This document shows, in pieces, positions 11,041 to 23,362 of a DNA stretch of 64,000 nt. Position numbers and translations under genes: made by a program. Numbering within the stretch: the stretch's first letter is position 1; every line of letters starts with the position of its first letter. The notes beneath the pieces are model-generated. The model worked only from the letters and a program-made list of their open reading frames with translations, had not been told where the DNA came from and did not search any database. Origin of the DNA: Hordeum vulgare subsp. vulgare (Eukaryota > Streptophyta > Magnoliopsida > Poales > Poaceae); assembly GCF_904849725.1 (NCBI RefSeq), contig NC_058521.1:340674638-340738637 (forward strand). The letters run 5' to 3'.

Positions 11041-12531
11041 GCATGGCATATTGAGTACTTTATTCTGATACATATAGTTAAGGTTGTTTGGTGCACCCAT
11101 GCATGGTGTTACCGATGGCTCCTCCGGAGCACATGCATTGAGCATGACCTTACCATCTATGAGGGACACGCTGATAATATGTTGACAACTAGACAGTAGT
11201 GCTACACATAGAAAGATCATGGGCATGATGATGTTAACAACGAGGTGATATCAAAGGTTTTACATAAACCCAGTCGGGTGCCACTAATGCCCGAGGGTGA
11301 TGATGCTGAGTTAGGTGACCACTTGTGAAGAAGTGGTGCACCGGGAAATATTTTGGTGTGAGTGGTTTTGGAAATGGGATTAGGTTTATGATGTGTTGAC
11401 CGTCCCAACCATACATCTGCGACAACGATACCCATTTATGGGATGGGGCTGTGTTGACTACTTTGGTCGGTGCTAGCAAAGAGGCCACATTACTAGTGAT
11501 GGGAGTAATATGTGGTCACTCTCATGACGGGGTCATACCAGGTAGGCCGACTATGTCGTTTTTACATGTTCTGGGTACACCGTTGGTCCCCGCATGGATG
11601 ATACATTCCAGAGTTCGCGCCCGTAAGACGTACATGATGTGGGCTAGGTACCAATCGAGTGGACTCTTTGTCTAGTGTCGTTAGGGGAAAGGCAATGATC
11701 GGGTACTTACCTCGGGTATGTTATATACCGCGAGTCATGGATGACATGGAAGTTTCTCGGATCTCGTGGGTACAACGTAAAACCTCTACAGATTGTAAAA
11801 CTATTCGAATAGCTGTGACCACGGTCAAGGACAGTTGGGTGGTGCTTCTTAAACTACGTCCAGTCGTTTTCGCATAAACCAAGTTTGTGTGTGTGTTTAA
11901 AGGTGTTATGTGAGAAAGTTGATATGATCAAGTTTGGTGACTTGGCATATCGCGTGAACCCGAAGTGTTCAGCCCTCATCAGATATGTTGATATCTGTAA
12001 CATGTTATTATGTTTACCATCTAGTTCAAGATGCACATCCATGCTAGTACTTGACAATTTACATTTTCAATTAAAACTTGCTTTCCGCAAAGTGTGCATA
12101 TTACTTTATTTTCGTACCAATGGCATATCCACATCATGGGTTGTTTGCGAGTACATTCAAAGTACTCACTGGCTTGCCACTAGTTATGTTATTGATTAGA
12201 CATGGAGGAACTAGAGTATGCATAAGAATTCTTCATCGAAGACGGACACACGAACTAGAACACTTCCCAGTCAGAATGCATGTTTGTGAAGGCTGATGAC
12301 ATGGGCTCCCGTTTACTACCAAGATTTCCGCTAGAAGTTGCATCAGTGTGATTGGCCTTATAGACCCTACCTATGTGAGATTGCACCATGCTGGTCATTT
12401 GTTGTATCAAACAGTATGTTTGGATGTAAGACTCTTAATATTCAGTATATGTGTGTTCAGCGAGCATTGATCTCTGGGATCACTGAGCACGTTCATTCGG
12501 TGATCTCGACTCGTAAGTCGGGGTCACCACA
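11041..12531 (+). repeat. LTR-like repeat, copy 1
   Basis: This sequence matches 59,450-60,846 along most of its length. Shared blocks in order include GATGGCTCCTCCGGAGCACA, GGGTGCCACTAATGCCCGAG, GGTCGGTGCTAGCAAAGAG, GGGTATGTTATATACCGCGA, GATATCTGTAACATGTT and GATCTCTGGGATCACTGAGC. Both copies end in GGGGTC-CCACA and both abut Athila-type sequence at that end. The CA terminus and the abrupt junction suggest the end of an LTR (solo LTR or truncated element) on the plus strand. I cannot name the family or find its left border or a target duplication. Confidence 0.6.
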
Positions 12532-12921
12532 TTTATTTATTCGACAAAAGTGGAGCCAAAGAATATTCTCGAGTATTAATAGCTAAGTTATCAATTCAAC
12601 ACCACCCGAAAGACTTAATATTTGCAGCAAAGTATTTAGTTGCAAAGTAGTATGGAAGTAACGGTAACGGTGGCAAATGTAAGAGTAGCAGTTTCGTAGT
12701 GATCGTAACAGTAGCAACAGAAAAGTAATTTAGCAAAGATCAATATATGGAAATCTCGTAGGCAATGGATCAGTGATGGATAATTATGTCAGATAGCATT
12801 CATCATGCAATAGTCATAACATAGGGTGATACAGAACTAGCTCCAATTCATCAATGTAATTTAGGCACGTATTCCATATATAGTCATACGTTCTTATGGA
12901 AAAGAACTTGCATGACATCTT
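12532..12921 (-). repeat. Athila 3' LTR, piece 1
   Basis: Aligns with 62,482-62,874 of the intact 5' LTR (for example AGAATATTCTCGAGTATTA and GGATCAGTGATGGATAATTA). The last five bases, ATCTT (12,917-12,921), are the target site duplicated by the Angela-type insertion. Confidence 0.9.
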
Positions 12922-14749
12922 TGTTGGGGAACGTCGCATGGGAAACAATAATTTTCCTACGCGCACGAAGACCTATCATGGTGATGTCCATCTACGAGAG
13001 GGGATTTCCGATGTACGTACCCTTGTAGATCGCACAGCAGAAGCGTTAGTGAACGCGGTTGATGTAGTGGAACGTCCTCACGTCCCTCGATCCGCCCCGC
13101 GAACCGTCCCACGAACCGTCCCGCGATCCGTCCCACGATCTAGTGCCGAACGGACGGCACCTCCGCGTTTAGCACAAGTACAGCTCGACGATGATTTCGG
13201 CCTTCTTGATCCAGCAAGAGAGACGGAGAGGTAGATGAGTTCTCCGGCGGCGTGACGGTGCTCCGAAGGTTGGTGGTGATCTAATCTCAGTAGGGCTCCG
13301 CCCGAGCTTCGCAGAAACGCGATCTAGAGGTAAAACCGTGGAGGTATGTGGTCGGGCTCCCGTGGCAAAAGTTGTCTCAAATCAGCCCTAATAGCTCCAT
13401 ATATATAGTAGGAGGGGAGGGGAGGCTTACCTTGAGGCTCAAGGATCCCCAAGGGGTGCGCCACCAAGGGAGGAGGAGTCCTCCTCCAATCCTAGTCCAA
13501 CTAGGATTGGAAGCTCGAGTCCTTCTCTCCTTTCCCACCTCGTTTTTTTTCTTTTCTCTTTGATTTTCAATCTATGGCGCATAGGGCCTTCTTGGGCTGT
13601 TCCACCATCCCACCAAGGGCTGGTGCACCACCCCCAAGGCCTATGGGATTCCCCGGGGTGGGCTGCCCCCCCCCCTGTGAACACCCGGAACCCATTCGTC
13701 ATTCCCGGTACATTCACGGTAACTCCGAAAACCTTCCGATAATCAAATGAGGTCATCCTATATATCAATCTTCATTTCCGGACCATTCCGGAAACCCTCA
13801 TGACGTCTGTGATCTCATCTGGGACTCCGAACAACATTCGGTAACCAACCATATAACTCAAATACGCATAAAACAACGTCGAACCTTAAGTGTGCAGACC
13901 CTGCGGGTTCGAGAACTATGTAGACATGACCCGAGTGACTCCTCGGTCAATATCCAATAGCGGGACCAGGATGCCCATATTGGATCCCACATATTCTACG
14001 AAGATCTTATCGTTTGAACCTCAGTGCCAGGGATTCATATAATCCCGCATGTCATTCCCTTTGTCCTTCGGTATGTTACTTGCTAGAGGTTCGATCGTCA
14101 GTATCCGCATACCTATTTCAATCTCGTTTACCGGCAAGTCTCTTTACTCGTTCTGTAATATAAGATCCTGCAACTTACACTAAGTTGCACTGCTTGCAAG
14201 GCTTTGTGTGATGTTGTATTACCGAGTGGGCCCCAAGATACCTCTCCGTCACACGGACTGACAAATCCCAGTCTCGATCCATACTAACTGAAGGAGCACC
14301 TTCGGAGATACCTGTAGAGCATCTTTATAGTCACCCAGTTACGTTGCGACGTTTGATACACACAAAGCATTCCTCCGGTGTCAGTGAGTTATACGATCTC
14401 ATGGTCATAGGAACAAATACTTGACACGCAGAAAACAGTAGCAACAAAATGACACGATCAACATGCTATGTCTATTAGTTTGGGTCTAGTCCATCACGTG
14501 ATTCTCCTAATGATGTGATCCAGTTATCAAGCAACAACACCTTGTACATAGTCAGAAGACCCTGACTATCTTTGATCAACTGACTAGCCAACTAGAGGCT
14601 TCCTAGGGACAATGTTTTGTCTATGTATCCACACATGTATATAAGTCTTCATTCAATACAATTATAGCATGGATAATAAACGATTATCTTGATACAGGAA
14701 TTATAATAATAACTATATTTATTATTGACTCTAGGGCATAATTCCAACA
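12922..14749 (-). repeat. Angela-type 3' LTR
   Basis: Reads on the plus strand from TGTTGGGGAACGTCGCATGG to ATAATTCCAACA, i.e. TGTTGG to CCAACA inverted ends. Contains the short GTCCCACGA-type repeats at 13,090-13,143 that are usual in this family, and a TATATATA box near 13,400. Confidence 0.95.
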
Positions 14750-14768
14750 GTCTCCCACTTGCACTAGA
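14750..14768 (-). other. Angela-type polypurine tract
   Basis: On the minus strand the internal end reads GCAAGTGGGAGAC and directly abuts the 3' LTR. This is the plus-strand primer site. Confidence 0.8.
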
Positions 14769-14801
14769 GTCAATAATCTACCCCTCACATCACCATGTGA
14801 A

Positions 14802-16650
14802 TTACATTGTAATAAATCTAACACCCATATAGTTCTGGTGTTGATCATGCTTTGCCCGTGGAAGAGGTTTAGTCAGCGGGTCTGCTACATTCAGATCTGT
14901 GTGCACTTTGCATATATTTACGTCCTCCCCTTCAACGTAGTCGCGGATGAGGTTGAAGCGTCGTTTGATGTGTCTGGTCTTCTTGTGAAACCGTGGTTCC
15001 TTTGCTAAGGCAATGGCACCCGTGTTGTCACAGAACAAGGTTATTGGATTCATTGCGCTTGGCACCACTCCAAGATCCGTCATGAACTGCTTTATCCAGA
15101 CACCCTACTTAGCCGCCTCCGAGGCAGCCATGTACTCCGCTTCACATGTAGAATTAGCTACGACCCTTTGCTTGGAACTGCACCAGCTTACCACACCCCC
15201 ATTAAGAATAAATATGTATCCGGTCTGCGACTTAGAGTCGTCCGGATCTGTGTCAAAGCTTGCATCGACGTAACCCTTTACGGCGAGCTCTTCGTCACCT
15301 CCATACACGAGAAACATCTCCTTAGTCCTTTTCAGGTACTTCAGGATATTCTTGACCGCCATCCAGTGATCCACTCCTGGATTACTCTGGAACCTGCCTG
15401 CCATACTTATGGCCAGGCTAACGTCCGGTCTAGTGCACAACATTGCATACATGATAGATCCTATGGCTGAAGCATAGGGGACGGTGCTCATATGCTCTCT
15501 ATCTTTATCAGTTGCTGGGCACTGAGTCTTACTCAATCTCGTACCTTGTAAAACTGGCAAGAACCCTTTCTTGGACCGTTCCATTTTGAACCTCTTCAAA
15601 ACTTTATCAAGGTATGTGCTTTGTGAAAGTCCTATCAGGCGTTTCGATCTATCCCTGTAGATCTTAATGCCTAGAATGTAAGCAGCTTCTCCTACGTCCT
15701 TCATAGAGAAACTTTTATTCAAGTAATCATTTATGCTCTCCAAAAACTCTACGTTGTTTCCAATTAGTAATATGTCATCCACATATAATATTAGAAACGC
15801 CATAGAGCTCCCACTCACTTTCTTGTAAATACAAGATTCTCCAACCACTTGTATAAACCCAAATGCTTTGATCACCTCATCAAAATGTTTATTCCAACTC
15901 CGAGATGCTTGCACCAGTCCATAAATGGATCGCTGGAGCTTTCATACCCTGTTAGCATTTTTAGGATCGACAAAACCTTCGGGTTGCATCATATACAACT
16001 CTTCCTTAAGGAAACCGTTAAGGAATGCCGTTTGGACATCCATCTGCCAGATTTCATAATCGAAAAATGCAGCTATTGCTAACATGATTCTGACGGACTT
16101 AAGCATCGCTACGGGTGAGAATGTCTCATCGTAGTCAACTCCTTGAACTTGTGAAAAACCCTTTGCCATAAGTCGAGCTTTATAAACGGTCACATTGCCG
16201 TCATCGTCCATCTTCTTCTTAAAGATCCATTTGTTCTGAATAGCCTTGCGGCCCTCAGGTAGTACTTCCAAAGTCCACACTTTGTTTTCATACATGGATC
16301 CTATCTCGGACTTCATGGCCTCCAACCATTTGTTGGAATCTGGGCCCACCATTGCTTCTTCATAATTTGCAGGTTCATTGTTGTCTAACAACATGATTGA
16401 CAAAACGGGATTACCGTACCACTCTGGAGCAGCACGTGGTCTCATCGACCTGCGTGGTTCGATAGGAACTTGAACCGGAGTTTCATGATCATCATCATTA
16501 ACTTCCTCCTCAATCGGCGTCGCAACGACAGGGGTTTCCCCTTGCCCTGCGCCACCATCCAGAGGGATGAGAGGTTCGACAACCTCATCAAGTTCTATCT
16601 TCCTCCCACTCAATTCTCTCGAGAGAAACTCCTTCTCGAGAAAAGCTCAG
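14802..16650 (-). pseudogene. Copia pol: reverse transcriptase and RNase H (nonsense mutations)
   Basis: One reading frame on the minus strand carries the RT and RNase H with few interruptions. Motifs are NKWIFKKKMDDDGNV, MAKGFSQVQGVDYDETFSPV and DVQTAFLNGFL, then the catalytic YVDD at 15,774-15,785. RNase H follows, with YVDASFDTD, a C-terminal CDNTGAIALAKEP, and HIKRRFNLIRDYV near the end. In-frame stops are TGA at 15,942-15,944, TAG at 15,105-15,107 and TGA near 16,646. The frame is otherwise preserved across about 1.8 kb, so decay was by point mutation rather than by indels in this part. Confidence 0.93.
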
Positions 16651-17420
16651 TTTTTAGCAACAAACACTTTGCCCTCGGGTTTGAGATAGAAGGTGTACCC
16701 AACTGTCTCTTTTGGGTAACCTATGAAGATGCACTTTTCCGCTTTGGGTTCGAGCTTTTCAGGCTGAAGCTTTTTGACATAAGCATCACATCCCCAAACT
16801 TTAAGAAACGACAACTTTGGCCTTTTGCCATACCACAGTTCGTATGGTGTCGTCTCAACGGATTTTGATGGTGCCCTATTTAAAGTGAATGCAACTGTGT
16901 CTAATGCATAACCCCAAAACGATACGGCAAATCGGTAAGAGACATCATAGATCGCACCATCTCTAATAAAGTACGATTACGACGTTCGGACACACCATTA
17001 CGCTGTGGTGTTCCAGGCGGTGTCAACTGTGAAACAATTCCACATTGTCTTAAGTGAGCACCAAACTCGAAACTTAGATATTCACCCCCACGATCAGATC
17101 ATAGGAACTTGATCTTCTTGTTACGATGATTTTCAACTTCACTCTGAAATTGCTTGAACTTTTGAAATGTTTCAGACTTGTGCTTCATTAAGTAGACATA
17201 ACCATATCTACTCAAATCATTAGTGAAGGTGAGAAAATAACGATATCAGCCGCGTGCCTCCACGCTCATCGGACCACACAGATCGGTATATATGATTTCC
17301 AACAAGTCACTGGCATGCTCCATTGTTCCAGAGAACGGAGTTTTAGTCATCTTGCCCATGAGGCATGGTTCGCACGTGTCAAGTGAATCAAAGTCAAGTG
17401 ACTCCAAAGTCCATCGGTAT
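16651..17420 (-). pseudogene. Copia pol: integrase core (broken)
   Basis: On the minus strand the segment begins with the zinc-finger end (DTCEPCLMGKMTKTPF near 17,380-17,340) and IYTDLCGPM, which holds the first catalytic Asp. A stop follows at 17,246-17,248. The second Asp lies in a SDRGGEY-like motif (codon 17,093-17,095), just after a TGA at 17,099-17,101. The catalytic Glu lies in NGVSERRNRT (codon 16,985-16,987). All three acids of the DDE triad are therefore still visible although the frame is broken more than once. Confidence 0.85.
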
Positions 17421-18783
17421 GGAGTTTCTTCATGCGCTTTACACCAATATGACCTAAGCGGCAGTGCCACAAAAATATGGCGCTATCATTGTTAACTCTA
17501 ACTCTTTTGGTCTCAATGTTATGTATATGTGTATTATCACTATCAAGATTCAATATGAACAATCCTCTTACATTGGGTGCATGACCATAAAAGATGTTAC
17601 TCATAGAAATAGAACAACCATTATTCTCTGACTTAAAAGAGTAACCGTCTCGCAATAAACAAGATCCATATATAATGTTCATGCTTAAAGCAGGCACTAA
17701 ATAACAATTATTCAAGTTCATAACTAATCCTGATGGTAACTGAAGTGAAACTGTGCCGACGGCGATTGCATCAAACTTGGAACCATTTCCTACGCACATC
17801 GTCACTTCATCTTTCGCCAGCCTTCGCCTATTCCGCAGTTCCTGTTTCAAGTTGCAAATATGAGCAACAGAACTGGTATCGAATACCCAGGCACTAATAC
17901 GAGAGCCGGTTAAGTACACATCAATAACATGTATATCAAATATACCTGATTTTTCTTTGGCCGCCTTCTTATCAGCCAGATACTTGGGGCAGTTGCGCTG
18001 CCAGTGACCCATACCCTTGCAATAGTAGCACTCTATTTCAGGCTTAGGTCCAGCTTTGGGTTTCTTCGTCGGATTGGCAACAGGCTTGCCGCTCTTCTTT
18101 GAATTACCCTTCTTACCTTTGCCATTTCTCTTGAAACTAGTGGTCTTATTCACCATCAACACTTGATGCTCTTTACGGAGTTCAGACTCTGCGACTTTCA
18201 GCATCGCAATCAACTCGCCGGTTGACTTGTTCATCCCTTGCATGTTGTAGGTCAACACAAAGCCCTTATAGCTTGGCGGCAGTGATTGAAGAATTCTGTC
18301 AGTGATAGCCTCTTGCGGGAGTTCAATCCCCATCTCAGCTAGACGGTTTGAGTACCCAGACATTTTGAGCACATGTTCACTGACAGACGAATTCTCCTCC
18401 ATCTTGCAAGCATAGAATTTATCCGAGGTCTCATACCTCTCGATCCGGGCGTTCTTCTGAAAGATAAACTTCAACTCCTGGAACATCTCATATGCTCCAT
18501 GACACTCAAAGCGACGTTGAAGTCCCGGCTCTAAGCCATACAAGACTGCATATTGAACTACTGAGCAGTCCTCCTTACGTGTTAACCAAGCGTCCTTAAC
18601 ATCTTGGTCAGCCGTAGCGGGTGGTTCATCTCCTAGCACAGCATTAAGGACATAATCCTTCTTCCGAGCTTGTAGGATCAACTTAAGATTACGAGCCCAG
18701 TCTACAAAGTTGCTTCCATCATCTTATAACTTAGCTTTCTCTAGGAACGTATTAAAATTCAGGGTGACTGTCGCGTGAGCCAT
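17421..18783 (-). pseudogene. Copia gag and aspartic protease (broken)
   Basis: Translation would begin at the ATG ending at 18,783 (MAHATVTLNF). A TAA at 18,724-18,726 interrupts it early, after which the frame is open for more than 400 codons. Gag motifs include QELKFIFQKNARIERYETSD and a CCHC zinc knuckle CYYCKGMGHWQRNC (about 17,990-18,030) that binds element RNA. The protease follows, with active-site region WVFDTSSVAHIC (17,860-17,890); Ser stands where Gly is usual in the D-T/S-G triad, a likely inactivating change. The GAG-pre-integrase motif LWHCRLGHIG is near 17,440-17,490, where a frame change occurs. Confidence 0.93.
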
Positions 18784-20037
18784 GATCTACAACACAAATA
18801 TATTAAAAGTGGACTTACACTATGTTCAAGATAATTAGAGTTTAACTTAACAAAATTACTTGCTAAACTCCCACTCAAAAAATACATCTCTCTAGTCATT
18901 TGAGTGGTTCATGACCCACTTACACTAGCTCAAGTCCGATCATCACGTGGGTTGAGTATAGTTTCCGTGGTAAGCATCCCTATGCTAATCATATCAACTA
19001 TATGATTCATGATCGACCTTTCGGTCTCATATGTTCCGAGGCCATGTATGCACATGCTAGGCTCGTCAAGCTTAACCCGACTGTTCCGCCTGTGCAACTG
19101 TTTTGCACCCGTTGTATGTGAACGTTGAGTCTATCACACCCGATCATCATGTGGTGTCTTGAAACGACAAACTGTAGCAACGGTGCACAGTCGGGGAGAA
19201 CACAATTTCGTCTTGAAATTTTAGTGAGAGATCACCTCATAATGCTACCGCCGTTCTAAGCAAAATAAGGTGCATAAAAGGATTAACATCACATGCAATT
19301 CATAAGTGAAATGATATGGCCATCATCACGTGCTCCTTGATCTCCATCACCAAAGCACCGGCACGATCTTCTTGTCACCGGCGCCACACCATTATCTCCA
19401 TCAACGTGTCGCCATTGGGTTTGTCGTGCTACTCATGCTATTACTACTAAAGATACATCCTAGCAAAATAGTAAACGCATCTGCAAGCACAAACGTTAGT
19501 TTAAAGACAACCCTATGGCTCCTGCCGGTTGCCGTACCATCGACGTGCAAATCGATATTATCTATTACAACATGATCATCTCATACATCCAATATGTTAC
19601 ATCACATCGTTGGCCACATCACATCACAAGCATACCCTGCAAAAACAAGTTAGACGTCCTCTAATTTGTTGTTGCATGTTTTACGTGGTGGCCATGGGTA
19701 TCTAGTAGGATCGCATCTTACTTACGCAAACACCACAACGGAGATATATGAATTGCTATTTAACCTTATCCAAGGACCTCCTCGGTCAAATCTGATTCAA
19801 CTAAAGTTGGAGAAACCGGCACTTGCTAGTCATCTTTGAGCAATGGAGTTACTCGTAGCGATGAAACCAGTCTCTCGTAAGGGTACGAGTAATGTCGGTG
19901 CAAGCCGCTTCAATCCAACAATACCATGGAATCAAGAAAAGACTAAGGAGGGCAGCAAGACGCACATCACCGCCCACAAAAACTTTTGTGTTCTACTCGA
20001 GATTACATCTGCGCATGAACCTAGCTCACGATGCCAC
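18784..20037 (-). other. Angela-type 5' leader and primer binding site
   Basis: A long untranslated leader, as usual in this family. Next to the 5' LTR the minus strand reads GTGGCATCGTGAGCT, a changed form of TGGTATCAGAGC, the site complementary to initiator tRNA-Met. I see no other gene in this 1.25 kb. Confidence 0.8.
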
Positions 20038-21863
20038 TGTTGGGGAACGTCGCATGGGAAACAAAATTTTCCTACGCGCACGAAGACCTATCATGGTGAT
20101 GTCCATCTACGAGAGGGGATTTCCGATCGATGTACCCTTGTAGATCGCACAGCAGAAGTGTTAGTGAACGCGGTTGATGTGGTGGAACGTCCTCACGTCC
20201 CTCGATCCGCCCCGCGAACCGTCCCACGAACCGTCCGGCGGTCCGTCCCACGATCTAGTGCCGAACGGACGGCACCGCCGCGTACAACACACGTACAGCT
20301 CGACGATGATCTCGGCCTTCTTGATCCAGCAAGAGAGACGGAGAGGTAGATGAGTTCTCCGGCAGCGTGATGGTGCTCCGGAGGTTGGTGGTGATCTAAT
20401 CTCAGCAGGGCTCCGCCCGAGCTCCGTAGAAACGCGATCTAGAGGTAAAACGGTGGAGGTATGTGGTCGGCCTGCCGTGGCAAAAGTTGTCTCAAATCAG
20501 CCCTAATAGCTCCATATATATAGGAGGAGGGGAGGGGAGGTTTGCCTTGAGGCTCAAGGAGCCCCAAGGGCTGCGCCACCAAGGGAGGAGGAGTCCTCCT
20601 CCAATCCTAGTCCAACTAGGATTGGAAGGTGGAGTCCGTCTCTCCTTTCCCACCTCCTTTTTTTTTCTTTTCTCTTTGATTTACTATCTATGGTGCATAG
20701 GGCCTTCTTGGGCTGTCACACCATCCCACCAAGGGCTGGTGCGCCACCCCCAAGGCCTGGGATTCCCCGGGGTGGGCTGCCCCCCCCCGGTGAACACCCG
20801 GAACCCATTCGTCATTCCCGGTACATTCCCGGTAACTCCGAAAACCTTCCGGGAATCAAATGAGGTCATCCTATATATCAATCTTCGTTTCCGGACCATT
20901 CCGGAAACCCTCGTGACGTCCGTGATCTCATCCGGGACTCCGAACAACATTCAGTAACCAACCATATAACTCAAATACGCATAAAACAACGTCGAACCTT
21001 AAGTGTGCAGACCCTGCGGGTTCGAGAACTATATAGACTTGACCCGAGTGACTCCTCGATCAATATCCAATAGCGGGACCTGGATGCCCATATTGGATCC
21101 CACATATTCTACGAAGATCTTATCGTTTGAACCTCAGTGCCAGGGATTCATATAATCCCGTATGTCATTCCCTTTATCCTTCGGTATGTTACTTGCCCGA
21201 GATTCGATCGTCAGTATCTGCATACCTATTTCAATCTCGTTTACCGGCAAGTCTCTTTACTCGTTCCGTAATACAAGATCCCGCAATTTACACTAAGTTG
21301 CATTGTTTGCAAGGCTTGTGTGTGATGTTGTATTACCGAGTGGGCCCCAAGATACCTCTCCGTCACACGGAGTGACAAATCCCAGTCTCGATCCATACTA
21401 ACTCAAGGAACACCTTCGGAGATACTTGTAGAGCATCTTTATAGTCACCAAGTTACGTTGCGACGTTTGATACACACAAAGCATTCCTCCGGTGTTAGTG
21501 AGTTATATGATCTCATGGGCATAGGAACAAATACTTGACACGTAGAAAACAGTAGCAACAAAATGACACGATCAACATGCTATGTCTATTAGTTTGGGTC
21601 TAGTCCATCACGTGATTCTCCTAATGACGTGATCTAGTTATCAAGCAACAACACCTTGTACATAGTCAGAAGATCCTGACTATCTTTGATCAACTGACTA
21701 TCCAACTAGAGGCTTTCTAGGGACAGTGTTTTTTCTATGTATCCACACATGTATATAAGTCTTCATTCAATACAATTATAGCATGGATAATAAACGATTA
21801 TCTTGATACATGAATTATAATAATAACTATATTTATTATTGCCTCTTGGGAATAATTCCAATA
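20038..21863 (-). repeat. Angela-type 5' LTR
   Basis: The plus-strand copy matches the other LTR end to end. The terminal CCAACA has become CCAATA at 21,858-21,863. The TATA box lies at about 20,514-20,523. Confidence 0.95.
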
Positions 21864-22171
21864 ATCTTTTGTCCTACCCTCCCGTGGCAGCGGGGTCCTA
21901 ATGGAAACTAAGGGATATTAAGGCCTCCGTTTAATAGAGAACCGGACCAAAGCATTAGCACTTTGTGAATACATGAACTCCACAAACTACGGTAATCAAC
22001 GAAAGAATCCCAGTTATTGTCACCCTGGGGATGCAGATCATAACTCGTAATAGGTATCTATAACTTGCAAGATAGGATCAAGAACACATATATATTCATG
22101 AAAACATAATAGGTTCAGATCTGAAATCATGGCACTCGGGCCCTAGTGACAAGTATTAAGCATAGCAAAGT
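21864..22171 (-). repeat. Athila 3' LTR, piece 2
   Basis: Continues the Athila LTR from TTTGTCCTACCCTCCC, matching 62,872-63,175. Starts with ATCTT (second copy of the Angela target site) and ends with AAAGT (22,167-22,171), the target of the Tat-type insertion. Confidence 0.95.
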
Positions 22172-23073
22172 TGTCGGATTTCAGGCTCCGCAATACCCTT
22201 AAGATTCGAACTCAGGGGCGTGTATGAAGATCTCTCCCGGGCTCGCCTCATTGAACTCGCTACTTGTTGTGGATCGCAAAGAACTCACTCGATGGTGAGG
22301 AATACACAGAACATGACAGTTTACCCAGGTTCGGACCACTGAGAAGCATAATACCCTGCTCCTGCTTAGGTGGATTGCCTCACGTGGAGGTTGGAGGATG
22401 AACTAGTACAGTGTTCGAGGGCCTCCGGAGGCTGGACGGCCTTTGTGTGGTGCCAATGGGCGAATGAATGGATCATATCCGGGTTGATGTGTTCGGATCC
22501 CCCTCTTCGAAGTAACGTACCCCTATATATAGTGGCGGCCCCCGGTCCGCTTCACTTATCCTTTCGCAGGGAAGGGATCCCACAATGGCCAATTTTGAAG
22601 GGGAACAGGGGAACATGCTCTCCTGCCCAAAGGTGGTCTTCGCCTGCAAAGTGGCTGCCAGGGCTGCTGTGAAGGGTCCATGGATGACGCCTGTCCTGTT
22701 GGCGGGCGGTGATGGCTTTGTTACACCAGAAGGGAAACCTTTGGAAGATGCCTTGGAAACCCCGTAATGTCCTTGCCCCCTTTGCACTAAAGGGCAAACT
22801 CCACCATCTTGCACTCCGCTGCTCGCATGTGCTTTCCCAGCGCCAGCTTTGACTCGTGTGGCCAGGTCTTGCCTCGGAATCTCCGCCTCTCCGGAGGGGT
22901 CCTCAGGAGTCACCACATGGGTGTGAGTGCTGCTCCTCCTCGCGAGGCTCTGGCCCTCGCGAAGTCCATGCCCTGAGTGGTGCCATGCCTGGTTGGTTTT
23001 TGGTCGATGAAGTGGGCCAGCCCTGGGCCACACACACATGCGTGTGTGTACCCCCGTTACCAGAACACTGACA
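22172..23073 (-). repeat. Tat-type element 2, 3' LTR
   Basis: Plus-strand text runs from TGTCGGATTTCAGGCTCCGC to CCAGAACACTGACA. The following bases GTAGCCCCCGCACCC are, on the minus strand, the PPT GGGTGCGGGGGCTAC. A TATATATA box lies at about 22,524-22,531. Confidence 0.93.
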
Positions 23074-23362
23074 GTAGCCCCCGCACCCAAGGCGCGCCTG
23101 AGCTGGCTTCTCGGTGAAGCCTCGAGGGTGGCCCGAAGTACCGCGGGTCTTTAACGCATGTGGGCCAGGTCTGGCGCACGTCACACAGCTAATGTCTGGT
23201 TCCCCTTGTCTTTTGTCTCCGCTCGAGTTATCAGTGGTCTGACTTGTTGCATGGGTCCATTATTGCTTTCCCTTCTTCTACACTCGCTCTTCCTCCTCGG
23301 TCTCCAACTCCAACCGGCGTCTCCCAGAACCAGCGCCGCGCCGCTCCCTTGCCAGTTCAGCG

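Larger units (their letters stand above)
12922..21863 (-). mobile_element. Angela/BARE1/WIS-type Ty1/copia retrotransposon
   Basis: A full-length element of 8,942 bp on the minus strand. Its LTRs are 1,828 and 1,826 bp, it has a PPT and a PBS-like site, and gag, PR, IN, RT and RNase H lie in copia order. It is flanked by a perfect 5-bp duplication ATCTT (12,917-12,921 and 21,864-21,868). The paralogous Athila LTR at 62,870-62,885 shows the unoccupied site with a single ATCTT. The LTRs differ by roughly one base in twenty over the part I compared, and the coding region carries several nonsense changes, so the copy is old and inactive. Confidence 0.95.

Noticed and set aside
13085..13145. Short regular repeats (CGATCCGTCCCACGA-like), possible CRISPR-like array
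   Set aside because: They are part of the known Angela/BARE1 LTR, occur in both LTRs, and have no unique spacers.
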